Positions 5,450 through 12,092 of a stretch of 12,092 bases of DNA are shown piece by piece (position 1 is the first letter of the stretch; every line of letters starts with the position of its first letter). The notes beneath the pieces are model-generated. The model did not search any database and was not told where the DNA came from. It was given only the letters and a program-made list of their open reading frames with translations. The position numbers were made by a program, and so were the translations under genes. The DNA is taken from positions 1 to 12,092 of the forward strand of contig CATZKS010000065.1 in assembly GCA_958421035.1 (NCBI GenBank), read 5' to 3'. The DNA is from an uncultured Collinsella sp. (GTDB lineage: Bacteria > Actinomycetota > Coriobacteriia > Coriobacteriales > Coriobacteriaceae).

Positions 5450-5484
5450 TGGTTACTACCAGATAACCAACCGAAGTGTATAAT
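5450..5484 (+). promoter_or_regulatory. agaS promoter with overlapping GntR-type operator
   Basis: TATAAT (5479-5484) is a perfect -10. The operator TGGTTACTACCA (5450-5461) covers the -35 zone, where no good -35 hexamer exists; a further ACCA lies at 5466-5469. Thirteen bases are identical to the PTS operator at 1160-1172. A repressor bound here would exclude RNA polymerase, so agaS and the PTS operon are probably co-regulated. Confidence 0.7.
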
Positions 5485-5523
5485 TGCACGTCAGAGGATT
5501 ACTTCTAGAGAGAGGTATTAGAA

Positions 5524-6690
5524 ATGTTCGAGAAGAGTGTCGAGGAGCTCACCGAGCTCGGCGCCCAGATCACCACGGCCGAGATTGCTCAGCAGCCCGA
5601 GCTTTGGCGTGATACGCTCAACATCTATCGCGAGAACAAGGAGGCCATCGAGGCCTTCCTGGCCGAGGCTCGCGCTATGGGCGAGGGCCGTCTGTCCGTT
5701 GTCTTCACCGGTGCCGGTACGTCCGACTACGTTGGCGATACCTGCGCCCCGTACCTGCGTCACGCTGGCAACACTGATCTCTACGACTTTAAGCCCATCG
5801 CCACGACCGACATCGTGAGCGCTCCGCGCGATTTCCTGCGCGCCGAGGATCCCACGCTCGTGGTTTCCTTTGCCCGCTCTGGCAACAGCCCCGAGAGCCT
5901 TGCCGCCGTTGCCGTTGCCAAGGAGCTCGTCCACAACGTCAAGTTCCTCAACATCACCTGCGCTCCCGAGGGCAAGCTTGCCGTCGAGTCTGCCGATGAT
6001 CCCAATGCGCTGACGCTGCTCATTCCGCGCGCCAACGACAAGGGCTTCGCCATGACCGGTTCTTATTCCTGCATGACCCTGCTCTCCACCCTTATTTTCG
6101 ACACTGCCTCTGACGAGCAGAAGGCCGAGTGGGTCGAGACGATTGCCAAGATGGGCGAGGAGGTCATCTCCCGTGAGCCTGAGATCGCCGATTACCTGGC
6201 TGGCGACTTCAACCGCGTGACCTACTTGGGTTCTGGCTCCTTTGGTGGCCTTGCCCAGGAGAGCCAGCTCAAGATCCTCGAGCTCGCTCACGGTCTGGTT
6301 GCTACTTCCTACGACACCTCCATGGGCTATCGTCACGGACCTAAGTCCTTCGTCGACGATAAGACGCTCGTCTTCGTGTTCGTCAACAACGACGCCTACA
6401 CCCGTCAGTACGACATCGACATCCTCAACGAGATCGGTGGCGACAAGATCGCTCAGCACACCGTTGCCGTTCAGCAGGATGGCGCTACCGTCTACGAGGG
6501 CGAGTCCTTCACCTTTAAGGGCTACGAGGCGCTTCCCGAGGGCTACCTTGCCCTGCCGTTCGTGATGTTTGCCCAGGCTATCAGCCTGCTCAACTCCGTG
6601 CGCGTGGGCAACACGCCCGATACGCCGAGCCCCACCGGCACGGTCAACCGCGTGGTTAAGGGCGTGACGATTCACCCCTTCACCGCTTAA
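5524..6690 (+). CDS. agaS: AgaS-type galactosamine-6-phosphate deaminase/isomerase (SIS domains)
   Basis: A 388-residue double SIS-domain sugar-phosphate enzyme without a glutaminase domain, matching the AgaS length (about 384) and not GlmS. AgaS converts galactosamine-6-phosphate to tagatose-6-phosphate plus ammonia in the cytosol. Sugar-phosphate binding motifs are FTGAGTSDYVGD (61-72), SFARSGNSPES (115-125) and FAMTGSYSCM (175-184) in the first SIS domain, and LGSGSFGGLAQES (235-247) in the second. RHGPKSFVD (270-278) is the family's catalytic-region signature. The ATG follows AGAGAGG. It has its own promoter with an operator and its own terminator, so it is a single-gene unit between the regulator and nagA. 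An alternative role on glucosamine-6-phosphate cannot be excluded from sequence, but the lacC neighbour favours the galacto pathway. Confidence 0.88.
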   Translation: MFEKSVEELTELGAQITTAEIAQQPELWRDTLNIYRENKEAIEAFLAEARAMGEGRLSVVFTGAGTSDYVGDTCAPYLRHAGNTDLYDFKPIATTDIVSAPRDFLRAEDPTLVVSFARSGNSPESLAAVAVAKELVHNVKFLNITCAPEGKLAVESADDPNALTLLIPRANDKGFAMTGSYSCMTLLSTLIFDTASDEQKAEWVETIAKMGEEVISREPEIADYLAGDFNRVTYLGSGSFGGLAQESQLKILELAHGLVATSYDTSMGYRHGPKSFVDDKTLVFVFVNNDAYTRQYDIDILNEIGGDKIAQHTVAVQQDGATVYEGESFTFKGYEALPEGYLALPFVMFAQAISLLNSVRVGNTPDTPSPTGTVNRVVKGVTIHPFTA

Positions 6691-6708
6691 TCGCGTCCCC
6701 CTGTAAGG

Positions 6709-6750
6709 GCGCCCGTCCGCTCATAACGGCGGGCGGGCGCTTTTTGTTTT
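6709..6750 (+). terminator. rho-independent terminator of agaS
   Basis: GCGCCCGTCCGC (6709-6720) pairs with GCGGGCGGGCGC (6729-6740), one G-T wobble, closing an 8-base loop, followed by TTTTTGTTTTT. Strong. A TATAAG at 6764-6769, 17 bases after the TTTTTG of the T-run, could serve as the -10 of nagA, though no good -35 exists. Confidence 0.88.
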
Positions 6751-6808
6751 TACATGGACCGGGTATAAGCATTACCACAGTCAACTGCTTTAGAAGCAAG
6801 GAGTGCAT

Positions 6809-7978
6809 ATGAGCACGTACGCAATTAAGGCTGACAAGTTCTTCTTGCCGGCAGGCCCGCAACTGGGCGGCTATCTTATGGTCGAGGATGGCGTTTTTGG
6901 CGCCTGGCAGGCCGACGAGCCCTCTTGCGAGATCAAGGACTACACGGGATCGTGGATCGCACCGGGTATGGTCGATACTCACATCCATGGCTTCTATAAC
7001 CACTCGACTACCGATAACGATCCCGAGGGCATTGATATCAGCTCGACCGAGCTCGCCCGTCGCGGTACCACCAGCTGGCTGCCCACGACGTTCACCGATG
7101 GCGTCGAGCAGATCAAGGATGCCTGCGCCGCCATCGCCCAGGCGGACGAGGGTCGCGGCCCCGACTTCTGCGGTGCTCGCATTCAGGGCATCTATCTGGA
7201 GGGCCCCTTCTTTACCATGAAGCACGTGGGCGCGCAGAACCCCGCTTATCTTATCGATCCTTCCGAGGAGGTTTTCGATCAGTGGCAGGAGGCTGCGGGT
7301 GGTCGCATCGTCAAGAGCGCCATGGCGGCCGAGCGCGACGGTGCCGCTGCTTATGCGGCTGCTCTGAATGCCAAGGGTGTGGTGACCAGCATCGGTCACT
7401 CCGACGCCACCTACGATGAGTGCATCGCCGCCATCAACGCCGGTGCCAGCTGCTTTACGCATACCTATAACGGTCAGCGCGGGCTGCATCACCGTGAGCC
7501 CGGTGTCGTGGGTGCTGCCATGTCCACGCCCGAGACCTACGCCGAGATCATCTGTGACGGCAAGCACGTTAACCCTGCCGCCATCAAGGCGCTGCTGCAG
7601 GCAAAGGGCTGGCAACACACGGTGCTCATCACTGATTGTCTGGGCTGTGGCGGCATGCCCGAGGGCAGCTACACCAGTGGTGGCATGGACGTCATCATGA
7701 AGGACAACCTGTGCTGGCTCGCCGACGGCAAGAGCATTGCCGGCTCGGTGCTCACGCTTGCCCAGGGCGTCAAGAACATCGTTGACTGGGGCATCGCCAG
7801 CGCCGATATCGCCATTCGCATGGCAACCGAGGTGCCGGCACGCTCCGCGCACATCGAGGGTAAGTGCGGCAGCATCATGCCGGGTCGCGACGCCGACTTT
7901 GTCGTGTTCGACCATGAGCTTACCCTCGTCGAGACGTATGTTGGCGGCCAGAGCGTCGGCAACGCCTTTACCGAGTAA
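6809..7978 (+). CDS. nagA: N-acetylgalactosamine/glucosamine-6-phosphate deacetylase (NagA/AgaA)
   Basis: Amidohydrolase-fold enzyme, 389 residues, removing acetate from GalNAc-6-P or GlcNAc-6-P. Metal and catalytic landmarks are in order: DTHIHG (H58, H60), YLEGPF (E131), IGHSDA (H197), THTYNG (H218) and the catalytic aspartate in LITDCLG (D276). The usual THLFNAM is here THTYNGQRGLHHREPG, a variant also found in some actinobacterial NagA proteins. The C-terminus PGRDADFVVFD closes the barrel's beta-sandwich. I chose the ATG at 6809 because AAGGAG (6798-6803) lies five bases before it; the in-frame GTG at 6803 overlaps that site. It lies after the agaS terminator and ends convergent to the flavodoxin gene. 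A 41-codon homologue of its last residues lies at 10721-10843. GlcNAc versus GalNAc preference is inferred from context. Confidence 0.92.
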   Translation: MSTYAIKADKFFLPAGPQLGGYLMVEDGVFGAWQADEPSCEIKDYTGSWIAPGMVDTHIHGFYNHSTTDNDPEGIDISSTELARRGTTSWLPTTFTDGVEQIKDACAAIAQADEGRGPDFCGARIQGIYLEGPFFTMKHVGAQNPAYLIDPSEEVFDQWQEAAGGRIVKSAMAAERDGAAAYAAALNAKGVVTSIGHSDATYDECIAAINAGASCFTHTYNGQRGLHHREPGVVGAAMSTPETYAEIICDGKHVNPAAIKALLQAKGWQHTVLITDCLGCGGMPEGSYTSGGMDVIMKDNLCWLADGKSIAGSVLTLAQGVKNIVDWGIASADIAIRMATEVPARSAHIEGKCGSIMPGRDADFVVFDHELTLVETYVGGQSVGNAFTE

Positions 7979-7984
7979 CGATAG

Positions 7985-8022
7985 AAAAAGACGGCGGGCC
8001 CGAATCTGCTCGGACCCGCCGT
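7985..8022 (-). terminator. terminator of the flavodoxin gene, between convergent genes
   Basis: ACGGCGGG/CCCGCCGT (7991-7998, 8015-8022) extends inward by CCGA/TCGG after one mismatch, with a six-base loop. On the minus strand it is followed by CTTTTTC, so it is oriented for the flavodoxin gene. On the plus strand there is no T-run, so it is at best a weak stop for nagA. Confidence 0.8.
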
Positions 8023-8053
8023 ATGGGTTGAACGCTCAAAAGCACCTTCACAG

Positions 8054-8638
8054 TTACAGCTTGTTAGCGATTTTCTTTGCCGTGCGCTTGACGCCGGCCA
8101 CCAGGCCTCCTGCAGGATGCTCCTTCTCGTATGCTAGACGCTTCTCGCGCTTGGCGTACTCTTCGACGATGATATCGCCATATTCGTCTTCGATCTTGTC
8201 GAAGAAGTCGACGGCGCCCTTAATTTCCTCAGCGGTCGGGTGTCCCTTTTGGACACCGCCGGCGAGTTTGAACGGCCCCCACGTATCAAAGCCGGGGCAG
8301 CCGTAGACACCCATAAAGATGGCCTGCCTCATGCGGCAGATGCCATCGATATCCTTGCCGTACCACTTGTTTTTGCCACCGTAGGTCATAAGGCCAAACA
8401 CCTTGTCCTGCGGCTGCAGCACGTTCGTGAGCACTCGTGCCATGTCCTTGTCGATCTCGGAGTAATAGATGCCCGTGGCGACACCGATCAGATGATATTC
8501 GTGCAGGTTGGGATACTCGTTTTTACCGAGTGCCTTGACGTCGAGGGTATCGATCTCGGGGTGTGCCTCGACGATGGCGTCCACGAGCTTTTTCGTATTG
8601 CCGTGATGGCGCGAGGCGTAGAGGATGATGGTTCGCAT
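8054..8638 (-). CDS. flavodoxin-family protein
   Basis: Predicted 194-residue FMN-binding redox protein, cytoplasmic. The N-terminal phosphate-binding loop is LYASRHHGNTKKLVDAI (residues 7-23), fitting the T/S-x-x-G-N-T pattern. ATGIYYSEIDKDM and LMTYGGKN are the typical later flavin loops. The segment YGCPGFDTWGPFKLAGGVQKGHP matches a subgroup of long-tailed flavodoxins with a C-x-GFDTxGP motif. A basic, helix-forming tail ends the protein (VKRTAKKIANKL). The start at 8638 follows AAAGG by seven bases; ten upstream in-frame codons lack a better site. It is transcribed against the sugar genes and divergently from lacX; no link to sugar use is evident. Electron partner unknown. Confidence 0.85.
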   Translation of the reverse strand: MRTIILYASRHHGNTKKLVDAIVEAHPEIDTLDVKALGKNEYPNLHEYHLIGVATGIYYSEIDKDMARVLTNVLQPQDKVFGLMTYGGKNKWYGKDIDGICRMRQAIFMGVYGCPGFDTWGPFKLAGGVQKGHPTAEEIKGAVDFFDKIEDEYGDIIVEEYAKREKRLAYEKEHPAGGLVAGVKRTAKKIANKL

Positions 8639-8794
8639 AAGAAGGCCTTTCAGCTGTAATTGCATCAATGTCTGTATGGTACCCCGTTACATGGCTGGGA
8701 TACCGGACGCATCGATGAACGTGCGGGTTTGTCCTTTGGTTAGGGCCGAGACGGGTACTTGCGAGCAAAAAGCAGTTGTTCGAAAGGATGGGCA

Positions 8795-9676
8795 ATGGAA
8801 TACGCTCTCTCTAACGATTCGATTTCTATTAAGGTGTCCACGGCTGGTGGTTCGTTTACCTCGATCAAGGCCGGAGGTTGCGAGTATCTGTGGCAGGGCG
8901 ATCCCGCCGTGTGGTCCGGCCAGGCACCGATTTGCTTCCCGATTTGCGGAGGCTTGCGCGATAACAACGCCATGACGTTTGCCGGGCATCATGTAAAGCT
9001 CGCTCGCCATGGGTTTGCGCGCAAACAGGAGTGGAAGCTGCTGAGCCAGAGCGAGAACGAGCTGGCGATGTGCCTGGCTTCGGAGGATAACGCCGCGCTG
9101 CTGAGCGATTATCCGTATCCGTTTAAGCTTGTCGCTCGTTATACGCTTGAGGGGGATGCCGTTCGCGTCTCCTATGAGGTGACCAACGAGGGAACCGAGG
9201 ACATGCCGTTCTTTATCGGCGGTCATCCCGGCTTTAGGTGTCCGCTCGATGAGGGCGAGGCCTATACGGACTACGAGTTGCGCTTTGAGAAAGACGAGGC
9301 TGCGGAGCTCTGCACCGCCGTTCCCTCGACTGGCTTGATTGACGTGACCAATCGCTCCAAGAACCCCATGGTGGGAAAGACGCTGCCTCTGTCACATGAG
9401 CTCTTCGATTTTGCGGAGACCATCTTTGACGTGCTCGAGAGCTGTCAGGTCACGCTTTCCAAAAAGGGCGAGGACAAGGGCGTCCGCCTGAGCTTTGAGG
9501 GCTTCCCATATCTCATTGTGTGGAGCAAGCCCGAGGGCGATTTTGTGGCGGTTGAGCCCTGGGGCGGCCTTTTGACCTGCTCCGATGAGGACGACGTGCT
9601 TGAGCATAAGCGCGGCTGCCTTGTCGCAAAGCCCAAGGAGACCGTCGTTCGCTCGTTCACGATTGAGATTCTGTAA
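8795..9676 (+). CDS. lacX: aldose 1-epimerase family protein, LacX type
   Basis: Galactose-mutarotase-fold protein, 293 residues, likely interconverting anomers of a sugar or sugar phosphate. Catalytic-site features are ARHGFAR (H72), FIGGHPGFR (H144) and the general base in VAVEPWGG (E254). These, with length and the CFPICGGLRDN segment, fit the LacX-like subgroup known from tagatose-6-phosphate (lac) operons of Gram-positive bacteria. Start ATG follows GAAAGGA by six bases; twelve in-frame upstream codons from a TTG are less likely. First gene of the lacX-lacC-yhcH group, 59 bases before lacC. No clear promoter or TGGT-N4-ACCA operator is visible in the 156 bases separating it from the divergent flavodoxin gene. 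The exact substrate is unknown, and the symbol is by family resemblance. Confidence 0.82.
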   Translation: MEYALSNDSISIKVSTAGGSFTSIKAGGCEYLWQGDPAVWSGQAPICFPICGGLRDNNAMTFAGHHVKLARHGFARKQEWKLLSQSENELAMCLASEDNAALLSDYPYPFKLVARYTLEGDAVRVSYEVTNEGTEDMPFFIGGHPGFRCPLDEGEAYTDYELRFEKDEAAELCTAVPSTGLIDVTNRSKNPMVGKTLPLSHELFDFAETIFDVLESCQVTLSKKGEDKGVRLSFEGFPYLIVWSKPEGDFVAVEPWGGLLTCSDEDDVLEHKRGCLVAKPKETVVRSFTIEIL

Positions 9677-9735
9677 TTCCGTTTTGTCGACTCGTATCGC
9701 GAGGCACAAGGAGCCTGCGAGATAAGGAACTAAAA

Positions 9736-10671
9736 ATGATCCTCACCGTTACGATGAACCCGTCTGTCGATACGCGCTATCAGCTCGATGAGCTCGTTAT
9801 CGACGACGTCAACCGTGTGACGCCCGAAAAGACCGCTGGCGGCAAGGGCCTCAACGTGGCCCGTGTGCTGGGTCAGCTGGGCGACGACGTTGTGGCAACA
9901 GGTCTGCTCGGCGGCCACATGGGCGCCTACATGGCTGAGCTCATGGACGCCAACGGTATTAAAAACGACTTTGTGCCCATCAAGGGCGAGACTCGCATTT
10001 GCCTCAACATCCTCCACGCCGGCAACCAGACTGAGCTGCTCGAGAGTGGCCCGACAATTGCCCCCGAGGAGCTCGATGCCTTTACCGCCAAGTTTACTGA
10101 GCTTGCGGGCAAGGCCGACGTTGTCACCATTTCGGGTTCTCTGCCCCGCGGTGTCGAGGCAGGCTACTATGCCAAGATCACGGGCATTGCCGAGAACGCC
10201 GGAGCCAAGGTGCTGCTCGATACCTCGGGTGCTTCGCTCGAGGCCGCCCTTAAGTCCGAAATTAAACCCGAGCTGGTCAAGCCTAACCTGACCGAGATCA
10301 ACGGCCTTCTGGGCACGAGCTTTACCACCGACGATGTGGACGAGCTCCGCGCCGCGCTCGCCTCTGATGCCCGCTTCTCCGATATCCCCTGGGTCGTCGT
10401 GTCCATGGGCGCTGCCGGCTCCGTTGGCTTCCACAATGGTCGTGCGTTCCGCGCAAAGACGCCCGATATCCCTGCCGTTAACGCAACAGGCTCTGGCGAC
10501 TCCACTATCGCAGGCTTCGCGCATGCCATCGCTGCTGGCGCAGACGACGAGACGGTGCTGCGTACCGCCAACACTTGCGGCAAGCTCAACGCCATGGATC
10601 CTATGACCGGCCATCTGGTCATGGACCGTTGGGACGAGGTCTACAACGGCGTTGTCGTGACCGAGCTGTAG
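9736..10671 (+). CDS. lacC: tagatose-6-phosphate kinase / 1-phosphofructokinase family (LacC-like)
   Basis: PfkB-family sugar kinase, 311 residues, close to LacC (310). Motifs: TVTMNPSVDTRY at the N-terminus (substrate aspartate D12), AGGKGLNVARVL (34-45), VTISGSLPRGV, and the ATP/anion-hole NATGSGDSTIAGF with catalytic base D255. The C-terminal LNAMDPMTGHL resembles LacC's 'NAQE.TGHV' more than FruK, favouring tagatose-6-phosphate to tagatose-1,6-bisphosphate. This fits AgaS, whose product is tagatose-6-phosphate. The start is preceded by AAGGAA. The expected partner aldolase (LacD, GatY or KbaY) is absent here. 1-Phosphofructokinase remains an alternative, but no fructose PTS is present. 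Confidence 0.85.
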   Translation: MILTVTMNPSVDTRYQLDELVIDDVNRVTPEKTAGGKGLNVARVLGQLGDDVVATGLLGGHMGAYMAELMDANGIKNDFVPIKGETRICLNILHAGNQTELLESGPTIAPEELDAFTAKFTELAGKADVVTISGSLPRGVEAGYYAKITGIAENAGAKVLLDTSGASLEAALKSEIKPELVKPNLTEINGLLGTSFTTDDVDELRAALASDARFSDIPWVVVSMGAAGSVGFHNGRAFRAKTPDIPAVNATGSGDSTIAGFAHAIAAGADDETVLRTANTCGKLNAMDPMTGHLVMDRWDEVYNGVVVTEL

Positions 10672-10717
10672 GAGCTTGTGCTGCGGCCCCGGCATCGGTT
10701 GCTTGCCTGTGGTTAGA

Positions 10718-10843
10718 GCCGACGACAAGTGCGGTAGCATTATGCCGGGGCGCGACGCCGACTTTGTCGTGTTCAATCCCGACCTTAGCCTGGTCGAGAC
10801 GTATGTGGGTGGCAACAGCGTCGGCAATGCATTTGCCGAGTAG
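10718..10843 (+). pseudogene. relic of the 3' end of a second nagA
   Basis: Forty codons ending in TAG translate to a close copy of the NagA C-terminus. From KCGSIMPGRDADFVVF onward 32 of 38 residues match residues 352-389 of the intact NagA at 6809-7978, including VETYVGG and SVGNAF. Similarity fades upstream of about 10721 and there is no start codon or ribosome site, so it is a remnant. Its better-than-random reading frame and mostly conservative substitutions suggest descent from a separate paralogue cut off fairly recently, not a recent copy of the intact gene. It lies between lacC and yhcH, which suggests an ancestral nagA-yhcH order that was truncated by a deletion or by arrival of lacX-lacC. 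Confidence 0.85.
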
Positions 10844-10875
10844 CCGCCAAAGAAACGATCCGAGAGGGGATTTAG

Positions 10876-11349
10876 ATGATTTACGGTGCACTGGGCGATA
10901 TCGAGGAATACCGCGGAATGCTCAAGGGCCTCGACGTGCTGATCGATTGGCTCGAGGAGAACGATCCGGCGAAGCTCGAGGTCGGCAGCCATCCGATTCT
11001 GGGCGACAAGGTCTTTGCGAACGTCATGGCTCCCACGACGCGTCCCGAAGCCGAGGCTCACTATGAGACGCATCAGCGCTATCACGACCTGCAGATCGAC
11101 ATCGAGGGTCGCGAGGCCTTTAAGGTTGCCACGGGCAGCCTGACGCTGGTCCAGGAGTTCGACGAGAAGGACGACTACGATCTGGTCGATTCCGACGCCT
11201 CGATCGCCGGCGATCTTGCTGACGACAAGTTTGCGCTGTTTGTTGCCGGCGAGCCTCACATGCCCACGCTCGAGTTCCCGGGCGATGGCGCGCAGCCGGT
11301 CAAGAAGATTTGCTTTAAGCTGCTTGCAGATGCTTACTGGGAGGAGTAA
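10876..11349 (+). CDS. YhcH/YjgK/YiaL (TabA, DUF386) family protein
   Basis: Cupin-like beta-sandwich protein of 157 residues, full length for the family. Signature features: MIYGALGDIEEYRG at the N-terminus, the metal/ligand motif YETHQRYHDLQIDIEG (E64, H66, H70) and LFVAGEPHMP with H128, then KKICFK. Members (EbgC, YhcH, TabA) occur in sialic acid, amino-sugar and galactoside loci and are thought to act on sugar anomers or epimers; the exact reaction is not settled. The ATG follows GAGAGGGG. It is preceded by the nagA relic and followed by a strong terminator, so it is the last gene of its transcript. In this context it most likely assists amino-sugar or tagatose-phosphate handling (inference). 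Confidence 0.9.
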   Translation: MIYGALGDIEEYRGMLKGLDVLIDWLEENDPAKLEVGSHPILGDKVFANVMAPTTRPEAEAHYETHQRYHDLQIDIEGREAFKVATGSLTLVQEFDEKDDYDLVDSDASIAGDLADDKFALFVAGEPHMPTLEFPGDGAQPVKKICFKLLADAYWEE

Positions 11350-11407
11350 CGCACTGCTCGGCTGAGCTGCTCGTCTGATGACGTGATTCCATTGAGGAGC
11401 GCGCTTG

Positions 11408-11459
11408 AGCCCCGTTAATCGCGGTTCCCTTGGGGATTGCGGTTGGCGGGGCTTTTTTG
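11408..11459 (+). terminator. rho-independent terminator after yhcH
   Basis: AGCCCCG (11408-11414) pairs with CGGGGCT (11447-11453), the stem continuing inward through several wobble pairs, followed by TTTTTT. It ends the lacX-lacC-yhcH transcript. The rest of 11350-11496 shows nothing else recognisable. Confidence 0.85.
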
Positions 11460-11496
11460 TTGAGTAGGGGAGTTGCCGGCGGCGTTTTGCTTGGAT

Positions 11497-11862
11497 TTAT
11501 TTGCGAAGAACATCGGCTAGCCGCAGGATTGAAATCATCGACCGATAAGTGAGTTCCACTTTTTCGCCCGCAAGCAGTCGTTTCGAGCCAATCTCATCTA
11601 GCCCCACAAGCCGAGAAAACAGCGGGCCGCTCATCGTGCCATCGTCAATTGATTCCCTTATGGTCTTCAAAACGTCCGTATCATGAAGCGATGCCGAGCT
11701 GTAGGGGGCAACACGAGCGGAACTCTCAATTAACGACGAGACAAAAGGATGGAGATGCTTTGGACATAGTCCATCAAACACCACATCCCCATTGTCGTTC
11801 GAGCCGACCAGGCGCCAAGTATAATGATCGACCCAGTCATCTCCGTCATATATGGCGTCCAT
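11497..11862 (-). CDS. hypothetical protein, possible HTH-like C-terminus
   Basis: Unrecognised protein of about 121 residues. The N-terminal part contains DWVDHYTWRLVG and a Cys/His cluster DGLCPKHLHPF that might bind metal. The C-terminus (MSGPLFSRLVGLDEIGSKRLLAGEKVELTYRSMISILRLADVL) has the spacing of a Cro/CI-like helix-turn-helix, a weak resemblance judged by eye. ATG 11862 has GGGAAG six bases before it and lies 14 bases past the stop of the upstream frame. The frame stays open to 11952, with another ATG at 11925, but that extension is cysteine-rich and looks non-coding. It may be the 3' half of one gene with the upstream frame (see findings). Composition is less GC-rich than the sugar genes, suggesting accessory DNA. 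Confidence 0.55.
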   Translation of the reverse strand: MDAIYDGDDWVDHYTWRLVGSNDNGDVVFDGLCPKHLHPFVSSLIESSARVAPYSSASLHDTDVLKTIRESIDDGTMSGPLFSRLVGLDEIGSKRLLAGEKVELTYRSMISILRLADVLRK

Positions 11863-11876
11863 GAGCAACTTCCCGT

Positions 11877-12092
11877 CTAGAGAGAGAAACCTATTTGGAC
11901 ATCGGGGCGCAAGACCGCAATCCATATCGGGCCTGCAGCAGCTCCAACCCAACGCACCACATAGGTTCCCTTTCGTACATGTGTATCAATCTGCCCCGAA
12001 ATGCCGGTGAATGCAAAACCAGACCCGTTTGTCGGATAGCAATCGACGTATTTTTGTTTTCCGCTCACAACCTTGTATAGATATATCGTTCC
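11877..12092 (-). CDS. hypothetical protein, C-terminal part, runs off window edge
   Basis: Reading frame open from the window edge (12092) to a TAG at 11877-11879, about 71 residues: GTIYLYKVVSGKQKYVDCYP, then a glycine-rich section with GSGFAFTGISGQ, then YVVRWVGAAAGPIWIAVL and a short tail. The pattern suggests beta-strands; no family was recognised. The true start lies outside the window; a GTG at 12066-12068 is possible but lacks a good ribosome site. The stop falls right at a CT repeat, beyond which the other frame reads on, so the two may be one interrupted gene. Confidence 0.45.
   Translation of the reverse strand, partial: GTIYLYKVVSGKQKYVDCYPTNGSGFAFTGISGQIDTHVRKGTYVVRWVGAAAGPIWIAVLRPDVQIGFSL

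Noticed and set aside
5518..6675. 385-codon minus-strand reading frame opposite agaS
   Set aside because: Mirror of a strongly recognised SIS-domain gene; composition is that of antisense translation.
9730..11259. 509-codon minus-strand reading frame opposite lacC and yhcH
   Set aside because: Spans two recognised plus-strand genes and an intergenic relic; no protein-family features and no ribosome site. An antisense shadow.
11497..12092. Toxin-immunity or toxin-antitoxin pair
   Set aside because: Two small adjacent frames with one HTH-like C-terminus invite the idea, but no toxin or antitoxin motif is recognisable and the frames may belong to one gene.

Overview
The window looks like chromosomal DNA from a fairly GC-rich, host-associated actinobacterium of the Coriobacteriia type (a Collinsella-like gut organism is my best guess). 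This rests on codon use (GCC, GGC, CTC and GAG are heavily used) and on gene content. It is an inference, since no rRNA or other marker gene is present.

The core (about 1.3-11.35 kb) is an amino-sugar locus whose parts spell out an N-acetylgalactosamine/galactosamine (Aga-type) pathway. A mannose-family PTS operon (EIIA, a YajC-like protein, EIIB, EIIC, EIID; 1296-4502) would import and phosphorylate the sugar. It ends at a strong terminator and is followed by a HutC-type GntR regulator whose frame is broken (4688-5409). Next come an AgaS-type SIS-domain deaminase/isomerase (5524-6690, own promoter and terminator) and a NagA/AgaA deacetylase (6809-7978). A flavodoxin-like gene lies convergently on the minus strand (8054-8638). 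A plus-strand group follows: a LacX-type aldose epimerase, a LacC-type tagatose-6-phosphate kinase, a relic of the 3' end of a second nagA, and a YhcH/TabA-family protein (8795-11349), closed by a terminator. Together: uptake as GalNAc-6-P, deacetylation to GalN-6-P, deamination/isomerisation to tagatose-6-P, phosphorylation to tagatose-1,6-bisphosphate. The expected tagatose-bisphosphate aldolase is not in the window.

The same 13-base sequence TGGTTACTACCAG, with the TGGT-N4-ACCA symmetry of NagR/DasR-type operators, lies upstream of both the PTS operon and agaS, giving a candidate two-site regulon for the neighbouring GntR protein. The roughly 670-base gene-free stretch before the PTS operon (625-1295) is unusually rich in palindromes: a near-perfect LacI/cre-like site, a duplicated CGGT/ACCG module, and several other inverted repeats.

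The flanks look accessory. On the left is a minus-strand DUF2975-like membrane protein (34-585). On the right are two unrecognised minus-strand reading frames (11497-12092, running off the edge), whose frames meet at a short CT dinucleotide repeat and may be one broken or phase-variable gene.
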